Positions 45,801 through 57,374 of a DNA stretch of 64,000 bases are shown piece after piece; within the stretch, counting starts at the first letter, position 1, and the number at the start of each line of letters is the position of its first letter. The notes below the pieces were generated by a model. The model saw only the letters and a program-made list of their open reading frames with translations, was not told the DNA's origin and did no database searches. Source of the stretch: Ophiostoma sp. CBS 140.51 (lineage: Eukaryota > Ascomycota > Sordariomycetes > Ophiostomatales > Ophiostomataceae). Location: assembly GCA_029298735.1 (NCBI GenBank), contig JANSLP010000006.1, positions 124,001 through 188,000 of the forward strand. The letters run 5' to 3'. Position numbers and translations under genes: made by a program.

Positions 45801-48102
45801 CTATCTGGCAGTTGTACCAGTACCGCCGTTGTTGAATATGTACTGCCTGCAGGACTGTTTACGTTGAACACAGTTGTCAGTCAATGTTTGTCTTGATAAA
45901 AAAATGTTGGGAAGGAAGGGATTGGCTTGTGCACTTACAGCTCGCATCACATCAAGTCGTTCCGTCGACTGATCGTACACCTGGCGATACTGATTCAGGC
46001 TCTCTTGCAGCACAGCGTTTCGCGTTGTGCGACCTTCGCAAATGGCCTTCATCTTCAACTCCATCTCTTTGCGTAAGAAGGGCTTGCCTAGACTTGTTTC
46101 AAAGTTCATACGGTCGAACCCTTGAATGAGTGCGACGCCCAACTGTGTCGGCACAAACACACGTTGGCCGCCGCGTCCGCCGCCACGGCCGCCACGGGCA
46201 CTGCCACCACCCCGGCCACCGCGCCCGCCGCGCCCGCCGCCTCGCCCCCCTCGACCACCACCACCAAAGCCGTCGTCATCGTCATCGCCAGTGGCTGCAC
46301 TGTTATTTGAACCTCCAGACTGCTCTACAGCTCGTGCGTACTCTCGGTCCTGGATCTTTTGAATATGTTCGGCCATGGTCGCGTCGGTGCCGATGCCATT
46401 GGCGTCCATGAGACCGATCAGGTCGGCTTCTGTTAGGTAGCCTGGCGCCGAAGTCTTGCCTTGTGTCATCAACGCCTCTGTCGGCTCGAACCGCTCGCCC
46501 ATGGAAAAGGCTGGCAGCTGGGCCGTGTCGGTCCAGTTCTCGTAGGGGTAGACATCCAAGAAGTTGCGTTCTAGGACGCGCACACCCTTGGCCCGAAACC
46601 GCTCAGATCCATAGGCGATCTCGACGTCCGTGGCCATGCCCTTGGCGTCGTCGGCGCAGCAGGCCAGGAAGCGCCGTACAACGAGCTCGTAGAGTCGGCC
46701 CTCTTCGTTGTTCAGTACGCTGGGCGCCGCGTAGGTGATGGGATGGATAGGCGGATGGGCTTTGTCGTCGTGTGTACCCGCACGAGGCCAGACAAACTTG
46801 TTGTTCTGGAGGAGGTCCTGCGCAAAAGGTCCCCAGCGCCCTGTTGAGTCTTGGGTCTGCTTCTGGACGAGTGCTTGTAGGTTCATGCCCTTGTCGAAGC
46901 GGTCGGTCTCGGTACGTGGGTAGCTGATGAAGCCCTTGTTGTAAAGGCCCTCAGCGATAGTCATGACTTGTTGACCGGTCATGCGCAAGAAGCGGGTGGC
47001 CATGCTCTGGAGAGTGACGGTGGTAAGAGGCAGCGGGCGCCATCGTTTTGTCGGCTTCTCCTGGACCTTGACGACCTCAGCTTTCTTAGCGGCGAGGCAG
47101 CGTTCGTACAGGATGATGACACAGGCACGGTCAAACAGATGGCCACGGACCCACGAGAAGTTTGCCGTGAGCTTGCCCTTGGCTTGCTTGACATTGATGC
47201 TCCAAAAGGGCTCAGGCACAAAATTCTTGACGCGGAAGTAGTTGTCCACAACGAAACCCAGAGTCGGGAACTGGCAAGAGCCTGGATGATGGTCAGTTCT
47301 CGTCTTATAGCACAGATGATATATATAAATCGAATATACCATAGCTGAGCGTTAGTGACGCTAAAGGCCCGCCGAGGGGCCGTAGATTGTTGGTGAGATA
47401 TCGCGTAAAGGCAAAGCCGATGCGCAAATCCAGTTCTGACCGTGCTGAAACGGCATTGACTTGCCGTTCGTCTAGTCCAACAAGATTGTGTGCTGCACGC
47501 AGAATGTGTCTATGAGGTCAGTACATGATACTAGTATGAAATAACACCCGTTCCCCGTGTAAACATACGCTCTCTCGATGTTGCTGAAATGTGCTCGCTT
47601 GACCTCGATCGACGGCTTGCCTTTGCGGGCGGCATCACGGATTTCGCTGCCAATATGCTCGCCCTCGAGATCACAATCAGTCCAGATAATCAAGGCCCGG
47701 CAGTAGCGGGCCTGATTTGCAATGTTGTCGGCTAGGACCTTCTTGTCATCGGGGACCACAGTGTGCACGGGCGCCGAAAAGAGGTGATCTGGCGGCGGAT
47801 ACTTCCAGTCTTTGACCTCAGGACCAAATTCAAGAGTCGTCATGTGGCCCGACACGCAGGTCATGGTGACATCGCAGTCGCCATACGGCGGGCCAAAGTT
47901 GAAGGAAAAGACATAGTTCTTAATGTACTTGGACTGGGTGTTGTGCTGTGATTTGGAATTGTGAGACTTTTGGCACATTGTGACATCTTTTCAGGGGTAG
48001 GACAACAAAGGCACCCACCGTTTGGTACTGTCCTCCGGAGAGATGGCCGGCCACGGCCTTTGAGATGGACGGCTTCTCGGCGACACAGAGGATCTTGGTC
48101 AT
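45801..48102 (-). CDS. top3: DNA topoisomerase III (type IA)
   Basis: Type IA topoisomerase that acts with a RecQ helicase and Rmi1 to dissolve recombination intermediates in the nucleus. Five exons on the minus strand (48102-48019, 47945-47569, 47509-47340, 47281-45939, 45854-45801) give 675 residues. The TOPRIM domain is at the N-terminus: ILCVAEKPSISKAVAGHLSG, and the metal-binding WTDCDLEGEHIG. The catalytic Tyr is residue 331 in GLYNKGFISYPRTETDRF. CQFPTLGFVV (about 213-222), HDDKAHPPIHP and GIGTDATMAEHI are further family signatures. Residues about 543-582 form an insertion in the core: a run of Asp followed by repeated GGRGG. The last intron (45855-45938, 84 nt) is in phase 0 and contains no in-frame stop, so retention would add 28 residues. 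Confidence 0.95.
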
Positions 48103-48785
48103 CGTGCCAAAGGGGCCAGCCGAGTATAGCGAACCAATGAAGCCTTCAAATCTTCTTCCTCGTCATCCAGACGCGATTCAATGGGGTATAAATCCCGGGC
48201 CACGGCGGCACCGCCAACAATGTGTATTCAATTAGCGGTAGACCATACCGTAGCTGAGTGGCTATGACGCGTGAAAATGTGCTTCAAAGTCCCGGCCGGG
48301 GCGTTGGTGGTGGGATTCTCGCCGGTTTTCGCCGTTTGATATCTCGTTTTGCGCGTGGGGATGGAGTAGATTTGGGCCATTTGGAATATGGCCACTCCCA
48401 GATGCCTGAAAGGCGGGTCGATACGCAGCGCTGAACGGAGTAAATGGCATCTGAGAAAACACCGTTCGGCGGGCCGTTGGGCGCGCTATAGGGGCAAGCT
48501 GTCACTGTAATTGCGACGGACAGCGCACTGCACGATCGCTGTATTCGTCAACGGGCGCCAAAATCGACCAGAACAGCTGTGTGGATTCCTCATGGACCCA
48601 CTTTTCTGTGAACTTCGTGCTAGAGCTCCAAAATACGGGGTAGGTATTAAAGCGCGGGCAGGTGCGCGTGCCTTCCTTTTTGAAACGTCATCGAAGGCTG
48701 GGATCATCATAAACTTCATTTTGGACAATTTACGTCGTTCAGCAGCTTAACAAACAACACAGACGACTCAATTGCTACTACTACG
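48103..48785. promoter_or_regulatory. Bidirectional promoter of top3 and the DUF1295 gene
   Basis: 683 bp between two divergent starts, so both promoters must be here. No coding frame with domain content. Short repeats of GCGCGT-type sequence are seen but no known site is certain. Confidence 0.6.
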
Positions 48786-50029
48786 ATGCCTGTTATCTCC
48801 CAAGCCATCTCTAGCATGGCCCTTCCTCCCGTGCGCTCGCTTGCAGCGTGTGCCGACTACGCCAACACCGTCGAGCCGTTTCTCGACCAGCTCTACAGCT
48901 TGCCCGGCGACTTTGTGGCCGCCTTGACTTCAGGCAAGATTGGGCAGCTTTACGTTGATACAAACCCGTTGGTATCAGGCTTTGCAATCTCTCTGGCCCT
49001 GGGCTTTGTGTTCCTTGTGGTCTCCGAGATCAACCGCAACTACTCGCAAGTCGACCGCTGCTGGAGCTTGCTGCCGACGTTCTACATTGCGCACTTTAAT
49101 CTGTGGTCGCGCCTGGCTGGTGTGCACAGCGCTCGGTTGGATGCTGCGCTGCTCTACAGCGTGATCTGGAGTGTAAGTTGACACACGGTCTGTTGTCTCT
49201 CTCACGCACTTTTGCTAACTATCTAAGATTCGCCTCACATACAACTATGCGCGTAAGGGAGGATATGATGTCGGCTCGGAGGACTACCGCTGGTAAGATC
49301 TTTCACGCCAAGCAGCACACATTCATGACCACCACTAACACGCACAGGGAAATTGTCAAGGCTGCGATCCCGAAGTGGCTGTTCCACATCTTCAACCTGA
49401 CGTTCATTGCCTTCTTCCAGAGCGTTCTGCTCTATGCTATTGCCGCCCCGGCCTACACACTGCTTCTGACGGGTACTATTGAGCGCGGCCTGACCTTTGG
49501 TGATATCGTCTTCGCCGCTACCGAGATTGGCCTCATTGTTTTCGAGTACTTTGCCGACCAACAGCAGTGGGACTACCAGACCGCCAAGTACAAGTACCGC
49601 GACACTGGCAAGATCACTGCAGGCTTCGACAAGGCTAGGCTCGACCGTGGCTTCCTCGCTGAGGGCCTGTGGGCCTACAGCCGTCATCCCAATTTTGCGG
49701 CCGAGCAATCTGTGTGGATCGTGCTCTACCAATGGAGCTGCTACGCGACGGGCACGCTTTACAGCTGGGCAGGCATTGGCGCTTTGGTTCTGGTGCTGTT
49801 GTTCCAGGGCTCGACGGGCCTCACGGAGCGCATCACAAGCGGTAAGTACCCTGGCTACAAGGAGTATCAGAAGCAGGTCAGCATGTTTGTGCCCACGAGT
49901 TTTGAGGGCTTCAAGACGCCTTCCCCCAAGGTGATCCGGACCAGCGACCTGGCCAAGAAGCAGGCCGAGAAGGAGGCCAAGGCGACTGGCAACCAGAGCC
50001 ACAATACTCGCTCTGCCGCCAAGAGATGA
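48786..50029 (+). CDS. DUF1295-family membrane protein (steroid reductase-like)
   Basis: A polytopic membrane protein of the DUF1295 family, distantly related to steroid 5-alpha and sterol C14 reductases and to isoprenylcysteine methyltransferases, probably in the ER. Three exons (48786-49172, 49228-49292, 49348-50029) give 377 residues. Membrane segments are visible at PLVSGFAISLALGFVFLVVS, the segment around LDAALLYSVIW, FHIFNLTFIAFFQSVLLYAI, DIVFAATEIGLIVFEYFA and WAGIGALVLVLLFQGST. The family signatures are RLTYNYARKGGY (with intron 1 just before it), FADQQQWDYQTAKY, and GLWAYSRHPNFAAEQSVW. The ending is basic (KKQAEKEAKATGNQSHNTRS), cytosolic in related proteins. The substrate is unknown. 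Confidence 0.88.
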
Positions 50030-51754
50030 TCTACACACTGAACTGAAGCAAACCAACAACCATCACGTGGTGTCCGTTGGTTGTACCTTGTGTTAAATCT
50101 CGTGGCTGTGTGGAAACGTGTTCGGACACCGACATAGTTATGTCGTAGTGCTCGTGAAAATCCGGGGGCGGAAATATGGATGGCCAATGGCGCATGTGAG
50201 AGGCATGTGCCTGTGTTGAACTTCCGGTTTGACTTGATAATATTGCCTGGCACACACACCTGTGCCTGGGTACGGGGCGAGCGGGGGAAACGGAAACATA
50301 AGTAATATTTGGCAGGGCGTCTGGAGTTAGTTAATCTTTGGTATAATTGGTAGTTATTTTGCACACTTCGAACTGGGTGACGATCCGATAAACGCTTTCT
50401 CGTCCTGATACTTCATTGCCGGTCTGTACCCGATCTCCACCGACCACCGTCATAATTACGGAATACGGCCTCGATTTTGCGGGGAAGAAAACGTGGAAAC
50501 TTCAGTGGCAACGGCGGCTCAACGGGCCAGCGGACCATGCTTTTTCCAGGGCGGCGAGCGGAAGATGGGTACAACACGAGTGTATCTCGGAGCCGTAGCC
50601 AGCAAACAAAGTACTCCGCGACCGTCGAGAGTTGAAAATGGAAGAACAGAAAGACGGATGAGACGAAAGAACAAGGCCGAGATAGTTTCCGAGCTAGTTT
50701 CCGAGTACAGTACGCCGCTAAGTTGTGCCTGCCTTTTGCTGCTTCGCGCCTGCCACGGACTTTGTGCATTCGCACGGAGTAGTGTCCCGCCGATGACTTT
50801 TGGCGCCGGTCCTCCGCCCTAGCGGCAGTTTTTCCTCACCAACTTCAAGGTGTCGCCACGCGCCATTGGAAAATTGTGTGCATTTTTTGCCTGCGTGAGA
50901 AGTCTAGTCTAAGTTCATGGACCGTGTCCGAAAACGAAGAGAATGGAAATAAGGGCAATGGCAAAGAATGAACGAAATTCAGGGAAAGAAGGAGCGACGG
51001 AAAGAGAAGAACTAAGCTGAGAAAGTGCGACCTCGCGACTCGAACCCTGCGAACTGCATGCCGACTGAGGAGGAAAGAGCGGCCCGGACTTGTTTGTGGC
51101 CGAGGCAGTCGCGCGCCGGACCCTTATTTTTATTTGCCCCCTTATCGATCTTTTGACCCTATTGACCCTATTGACCCCCTTTGTCGTCACAAGCTCTTTG
51201 TGACTCGAACTCTATGCCCGTGATGAATACCCTGAGACGCCCAACTCCCCCGTTTTGCCGTCTTTCCTACACTACCACCTCATTACACAACAGCACCCGC
51301 CAGGAACAGCCGCCTGGTGCCCGCCTGGCTTCGCTCGCTCGCTCGTGGCATATTATCTCCATTCTCCACAAAATGTGAAATTTCGTTCATCTTGGGGGGC
51401 ATCGAGTGTCCTTTGTGAACCGCATTTCGACTTTTCATTTCCACATTTTAGATTCTTTTCTCTTCTGTTCAAACTGACTCGAAATCTCATTCTCTTCGTA
51501 TACAAATTTTGTGTATTTGTAAGACGTGTTGGCGAATTTAATTTTACGACGTATCCCACGACATATCTCTGCTCCTTTTCTTTCCCTTCACTCTCTTTCC
51601 TTCTTCTTTTCATTTCATTCTTCAACATCTTCTTTCTGCCTCCCAGCATTATTCCTCTGCACCCACGGCCGCCGCCATCGCCCTCCCTCGACAGAATCAA
51701 GAGCAAAACACCAGGCACATACTTTATCAGTCTCCCCCGACTATCCCACCTATC
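50030..51754. other. Intergenic between the DUF1295 gene and the 194-residue gene
   Basis: No domain-bearing frame. The stretch 51153-51178 has three copies of a 10-bp TTGACCCTA-type unit. The last 250 bp are strongly C/T-rich on the + strand, as in the leader of the downstream gene. A sequence near 51030-51060 resembles a tRNA T arm by eye but no cloverleaf can be drawn. Confidence 0.55.
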
Positions 51755-52339
51755 ATGAGCACGACATTGTCTACTTCGCCGACCGGCGCGGCCACGATGA
51801 CCACCGACAACACCATCACCAACAACAATAACTTGACGGCGCCCTCCATGTCTGTCTCCTCGTCAAGAGCGTCGAACCTCGACGACATGTGGTCGGCTGA
51901 CCCGTCTCGCCGTGGCTCAGATGCCTCAAGCGCTACTTCTATGAGCACCACGGACCTTTCCTCTGGCGTGTCCGCTGAGAAGTTTAAGTCATCTCTGGCT
52001 GTTGGCGGCGTCCCCATGGCTGTTTCCGCCTCGGAGGGTGGCCACGCTCCGAAGCAGAACCTGACCCAGACCGGGACAAAACAGACCCCGGCACCCATCC
52101 GGAAGCTGAAGCACAACACCGACCCTCTCGAGCGCAGCTTCCCTAAGCCTGAGGGCGACATCGACGTTGGCGCTGCCCTGGCCTGTGACCCCCTCAAGTG
52201 GTCTCTGGGCCATTGGAAGAAGAACGCCCGGGATATTGCCCAGCCGACCACTGATGCAGCCGCCTCCAAGAAGCGCTTCGACGCCATCAAGGACGAGCTT
52301 CGCCGTGCCCAGCTAGACATGGCCAAGACAACTCGTTGA
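51755..52339 (+). CDS. Unrecognised 194-residue protein
   Basis: A single frame that looks coding: it is preceded by a long C/T-rich leader and its codons mostly end in C or G, unlike the flanking DNA. Residues 1-105 are Ser/Thr/Ala-rich and probably disordered, with a small acidic patch (SNLDDMWSADPSRRGSD). The C-terminal 80 residues are more ordered: PIRKLKHNTDPLERSFPKPEG, then a short predicted helix (ALACDPLKWSLGHWKKNAR) and a final charged helix (KRFDAIKDELRRAQLDMAK). I do not recognise the family and assign no function. It converges on the membrane-protein gene that ends at 52926. Confidence 0.7.
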   Translation: MSTTLSTSPTGAATMTTDNTITNNNNLTAPSMSVSSSRASNLDDMWSADPSRRGSDASSATSMSTTDLSSGVSAEKFKSSLAVGGVPMAVSASEGGHAPKQNLTQTGTKQTPAPIRKLKHNTDPLERSFPKPEGDIDVGAALACDPLKWSLGHWKKNARDIAQPTTDAAASKKRFDAIKDELRRAQLDMAKTTR

Positions 52340-52925
52340 AAGGGCGGAACAAGAATATAGAAAGAGACGTTCACCGACAGGTAGACAGCTTCTCTTTAGA
52401 TTCATCTCTGCCAACAATTGTCCATCCTCCATTCTCCATCAAGAGGTGGATGATATAGCATTTCGCCATCTTTTCTCCATACTCTGCACAACCCGCACAT
52501 CACTGGATGGTATGGAAGACCAGATGCAGGCACAGTTGGAACACGCTGTGCAGCGAACAGTATGCATCTCGGCCTTAGTGGCCAACACCATAATACATAA
52601 TTCACGTCGAGGTGTGCTGAGCATTAAGCCGCCGCCTTTGACATCCAACAACGATTACACGAACAACTGTTTAATATACCCACTGAGAGCCAAGGCTATT
52701 TGCCCGATAAACAATAAACAAGAAGATAAAATAAAATAAAAATATAATAAATCTGATATACCGAGAAACGAAATAAGCAAATGACGTGCAGAATGTGACT
52801 GAAAATGTGCAAAAATCAATGCTGATACAAAATGACTGATGAATCTCCCTCTTCCGACGCCTGTCAATATTCTCTCGAAGCGACCAACACTTAACCCCCG
52901 GCCCCATTAAAAACACTTTATTCAC
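52340..52925. other. Convergent 3' region
   Basis: Two genes end here from opposite sides. The second half (52660-52800) is AT-rich. No gene or RNA is recognised. Confidence 0.6.
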
Positions 52926-53688
52926 CTATATGATGCGACCAGATAGGGCCACGCCGTAGACGAGGGCCATGATGAACGACGTCAGGTTCAAAAGCGACGA
53001 GATGCCGTGCAGCTTGCCAAACTTCCTGTTGAGAGCTAGCATCTCCTGTGAGTGCGGCGCCGGATCGTAGCTCTTCTTGCCGTCTTTCCGTTCTGCAGAG
53101 TGTTAGCAGTAGTACATAGCCGATATTCTATTCCCTCTACTCTCATAGACTCACCCTGAGAATATCTCTCGGCCATGATTTTGGTGGTGGCTGGTAGGAG
53201 AACCAGCAGGTTCACAAGGCCAGTGGCGCACATGGTGGCAATCGGCACGAGGAAGCCCCAGCGGTTGCTGGTCTCGAGCAGACCCGTAATGCCAGCGGCA
53301 TCATTGTTGGGTCCACCGCCGGGGTAGGTAATGGCGAGGACGAGTGGCACGGCTGACTGGATGCCAAAGTAGATGGGGAACAACTTGGACTGCACAGCGG
53401 CAAACTGTGGCCGGGGCAGTGTCTTGAACTGGACGAAGCCATTGATGAAGGACTGAGGCTGTCAGTATGAACTTGAAGGATTAAAACCTGGATGATTTAC
53501 TTACATGGAAGAACGTCGTCCCCAGCAACGTGCCGTATCTAGATGCCGTATGCAAGTCAGCATCTTCCCTCGGTCTTTAGATTGCGACAAAGTGACAAAT
53601 CTTGAAAACAAAGATGCAAAGATAGGGATATGTCTCACGAGAGCACGTGGTAGGGCGCGGGCTTGAGAAAGATCGAAGTCTCAGGCAT
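52926..53688 (-). CDS. TMEM205-like (DUF4149) membrane protein
   Basis: A small membrane protein of the DUF4149/TMEM205 family; function in fungi is unknown. Four exons on the minus strand (53688-53639, 53538-53505, 53452-53155, 53092-52926) give 182 residues. The domain begins with APYHVLSYGTLLGTTFFHSF, a known family opening that is built from the first three exons. It continues with NGFVQFKTLPRPQFAAVQSK, LFPIYFGIQSAVPLVLAITY, and a second hydrophobic block (GFLVPIATMCATGLVNLLVL) followed by LPATTKIMAER. A final helix is SLLNLTSFIMALVYGVALSG. The third intron lies after RYSQ. Introns are 52-100 nt. Confidence 0.88.
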
Positions 53689-54297
53689 CGTGGCGTCGAA
53701 TTGACTTTGCTGGATGATGAAAAGAAGAGAAAATGGATGTTGTTGGCCAAGAAAAGTGTCGTCACGAAAGTGATGCGTGGGAGGTTTCAATGCTTGGGCG
53801 AGTGACGATCAGGACGGAAACAGGAACAAAACGCAGGGCGGGGCCTGGAAAGCACCCCAGCTCTGATCGAATCGATAGCAAGTCAGTGGGAAGGAAAGCT
53901 TGGGACTAGAGTATCCCTGCCACAGTAGAATAATTGCCGCGGTCCACTGAAGCATCTCGCGGCCATAATGGTCACGTGTTTTCGCGACTGCTCTCACTGC
54001 TGCAAGGCACACTTGCGCGACAGCTGGGTCGCTCTTGCAGCTTCAATTGGGCGGTGCTGCCTTCTGTTCCTGGGCGCCGCGCCCCACGCCCCGCGGCTGC
54101 CTGTTTTACGCCTTGACCCACCTCCAATTGAACGTCACTGGCGTTCTTTCAACGTCCTCTTTGAACCTCTCCTACCATTTATTGGGAGCTGTCCGCCACT
54201 TTCTATTTCGACTCGACAAGCTCAATTTGAATCGTGGGCACAAAATAGTGTATTTTAATTTCCTCCCAAACGCCAATAGAACAGAAACAGCACAGCA
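53689..54297. promoter_or_regulatory. Divergent promoter of the TMEM205-like gene and Ku80
   Basis: 609 bp between two divergent start codons. The frame on the + strand reaching into Ku80 has no domain content. No named regulatory site is certain. Confidence 0.6.
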
Positions 54298-56866
54298 ATG
54301 GCGGACAAGGAAGCTACCGTCTACATCGTCGACCTCGGCGCCACCATGGGCGAGACCCGTGGTGGTCGCAGCGAGTCCAATCTCGACTGGGGCATGCGCT
54401 ACGTCTGGCACAAGATCAGCACGACGGTGGCTGCGTCTCGCAAGACGTGGAAGGTCGGCGTGGTTGGCCTGCGCACCGACAAGACCAGCAACTCGCTGCA
54501 GGACGACGACGGCTACGACAACATCTCTGTGCTCCAGGACGTTGATGCCATGAGCCTGACAGATTTGCGCACATTGGGCCCCATGATCAAGGTCAACAAA
54601 ACCAGAGACGGCGACGCTGTCTCGGCCATCATTGTGGCTGTGGAGATGATCAATGCGGCAGCACCAGCACGGCTCAAGTTCAATCGAAAAATTGTTCTTG
54701 TGACGGACGGACGTGGAGCTATTGACGGCGACGATTTCGACGACCTGGCCCGTCGCATCAACGAGCTAAACATCCAGCTTGTTGTAATGTATGTCAAAAT
54801 TGCCCTAGGGCAGCGATTTATTGATAGGATTATTGGCTAACAAGACTTCTAGCGGTGTTGATTTCGATGATGCCGACTACGGATTCAAGGAAGAGGACAA
54901 GTCAAAAACAAAGGTACGCTTGGGTGGCTGCGACTCATAAGACTTGATACAAATCACAGTCGGCTAACGTGAAAAGGCACAAAACGAGAAGCTGTTGAGC
55001 ACACTGACAGAAAAGTGCACCAACGGCGTGTTTGGTACTCTTGCCGAGGCTGTCGACGAGACCCAGAAGCCCAACGTCAAGGTCACCCGGCCCTACAAGA
55101 CATACGACGGTCCCCTGACATTGGGCGACCCGAAGACGTTTGATGGCGCGTTGTCCGTGAACATTGAGCGGTACTTCTTAACAAAGGTCGCCCATCCGCC
55201 TTCGGCAACAACAGTGGTCGTGCGTGACGAGTCGGCGGAAGGTGGCACACAGTCAACACGCACAATCGACGAGATGGAAGGTGTCGAGATGAGCAACGTC
55301 GACTTCACGGCCGTCCGGAACGAGCGAGTCTACACAGTTGACGATCCAACGAGGATTGGCGGCAAGCGCGAGGTCGATTTCGAGGATCTCGAAAAAGGCT
55401 ATGAGTACGGCCGGACTGCGGTGCACATCAGCGATCAAGACCACAACATCACGCAGCTCCAGACGGAAAAGGATTTTTCGATCCTCGGCTTCATTGCACG
55501 CTCTAATGTAAGCATGCGCGCATCCCTTCAAAGTAAATCGAGAGCATGAGAACTAACAAAGCAGGCTGAGGCATATTTAAATATGGGCGAAAGCTGCATC
55601 ATCATGCCGCGGCGGTTCAGCGAGGCTGATGAGCTTGCCTTCTCGGCACTCGTCCACTCCATGGTCGACACAGACACATGTGCAGTCGCACGCTTTGTCG
55701 CAAAGGACATGAAAGACCCCACAATGTTGCTTCTCCTCCCGACAGTCACTAAAGACCACGTCTGCCTTTACGATGTGCCACTGCCCTTTGCTGAAGACGT
55801 GCGATCATACCCGTTCCCACCGCTGGACAAGGTCATCACAGCAAATGGCACCGTGCTGAAGAAGCACCGGCTACTGCCAAACGACGACCTCAACCAGGCA
55901 ATGAGCGACTATGTAGATGTCATGGACATCTCCATGCTTGGCACAGACGAGGATGGGTAAGTTTTGCTCTGATACTTCCCCTCTTCAACCTTAATATCAT
56001 GTTAACTGTGCCCATTATGTAGACAACCTGCCGAGTACGCCGACCTGGACGACAACTATTCGCCCATCATCTACCGTGTCAACAAAGCGGTCAGCTTCCG
56101 GGCTGTCCACCCAACAGAGCCCTACGTGCAAAAGGACAATGAGTTCGTCACACGATTCGACCATCCACCAGAGGATCTTGTCAGCAACGCCAAGTCCCAG
56201 ATCGCGGCACTCATCCGCGCTGCCGAGGTCAAGAAGGTGCCCCTCAAAGCCAAGGGCCGTGCAGGACGGGACGCCAGAATCAACAAGCCCATCTCGGGTC
56301 TGGATATTGATGCTCTGCTGGGTGGTGGCGGTCCCACCATCAAGAAGGAGAGCGACGAGCTCCGCAAGATCTCGCATGACAACGCCATCCCTGAATTCAA
56401 ACAGGCCCTGGCAAGTACCGTCAGCGTCAAGCAGATCGAGGGCTTCACTGAGCAGATGGGCAAGATTGTCGAGTCTCTCATTGCCAGCAGCACCGGCGAG
56501 GTCAACTACGCTCGGGCCGCAGAGAATATGCGTGTCATGCGTGAAGAGCTGATCAGCTTCGAGGAGCCGGCCATCTACAACACTTTTTTGTCCAGTCTCA
56601 AGGACAAGTTGGTCGCAGAGAAGCTGGGCGGGCCACGCCTTGACATGTGGTGGACGATCCGGACGTCGGGCCTGGGCCTGATTACATCCAAGGAGTCAGA
56701 CGAGTCAGCCGTGTCAGAAGAGGAAGCGCAAGAGGTAAGTCAATATTCATGACGGGCTAGCGACCCTTTGCACTTTTTTTGCTTTATCTTGAGTTTATTA
56801 AGATGCTAACCATTCATTCTCTTCCTGTTACAGTTCAACCGACGCCTCACGCCAAAGAAAGCGTGA
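54298..56866 (+). CDS. ku80: Ku80 subunit of the Ku DNA-end-binding complex
   Basis: Ku80 (mus-52 in Neurospora) pairs with Ku70, encircles DNA ends and starts non-homologous end joining; it also protects telomeres. Six exons (54298-54788, 54853-54913, 54977-55507, 55565-55956, 56023-56734, 56834-56866) give 739 residues. The N-terminal von Willebrand A-like domain runs from TVYIVDLGATMGE through RKIVLVTDGRGAIDG to INELNIQLVVI (about 1-165). The Ku beta-barrel follows, with VHISDQDHNITQLQ and GESCIIMPRRFSEADELAFS, and DPTMLLLLPTV. The C-terminal helical part starts after the acidic linker that contains SGLDIDALLGGGGP and includes DNAIPEFKQAL and LVAEKLGGPRLDMWWTI. The last exon has only 33 nt and ends in TPKKA, a basic tail. 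Confidence 0.96.
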
Positions 56867-57374
56867 ATGTTTTTGTGAAAACACAATGGTCGCTTTGTGT
56901 GCGTGTAAAATTAGCGAATTTGTGACGTATGATTTCAAAATTCAAGATCATGATTGAGGTTGTATGATTTATGTCGTCTGATGGTTGCTTGTTTCTGTCT
57001 TAAAAATTTATGTGACAATTTCATTGCACCCTTACCTCTCTTTTTCATCTTCGTCTACACCATTCACTTTGCAGCAGCTCTCACTTGCGACTCTGTAGTG
57101 AATTGACAGTCTCACAGGACACCGCAAGTACCTTTGAATAAAACTAGTCCTAATCTGGCCTCTCCTACACGAAAAACCTGGCCTACGCCGAGAGTTACTC
57201 CTTTGCGCAATGCCCCCGAGGAGTTTAAATATTTTGGCATCATGCGGCAGCGTAGATAGTGGTAATCAGATAGCGTTTAGCACCCATTACGTTTTAGCTA
57301 AAAACCAATACTCTTGTTATGTTACTTATCCACACATGTGTTGAAGGCAAAGGTTTGACTCTATTCGTCGCCCT
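56867..57374. other. Convergent region between Ku80 and the broken ATPase gene
   Basis: AT-rich 3' sequence with no open frame of interest. It contains the 3' end of Ku80 and, at 57375, the stop of the decayed P-ATPase. Confidence 0.6.

Noticed and set aside
51025..51075. Possible tRNA T arm (GACTCGAACC-like)
   Set aside because: No matching acceptor stem, D arm or anticodon stem can be drawn on either strand.
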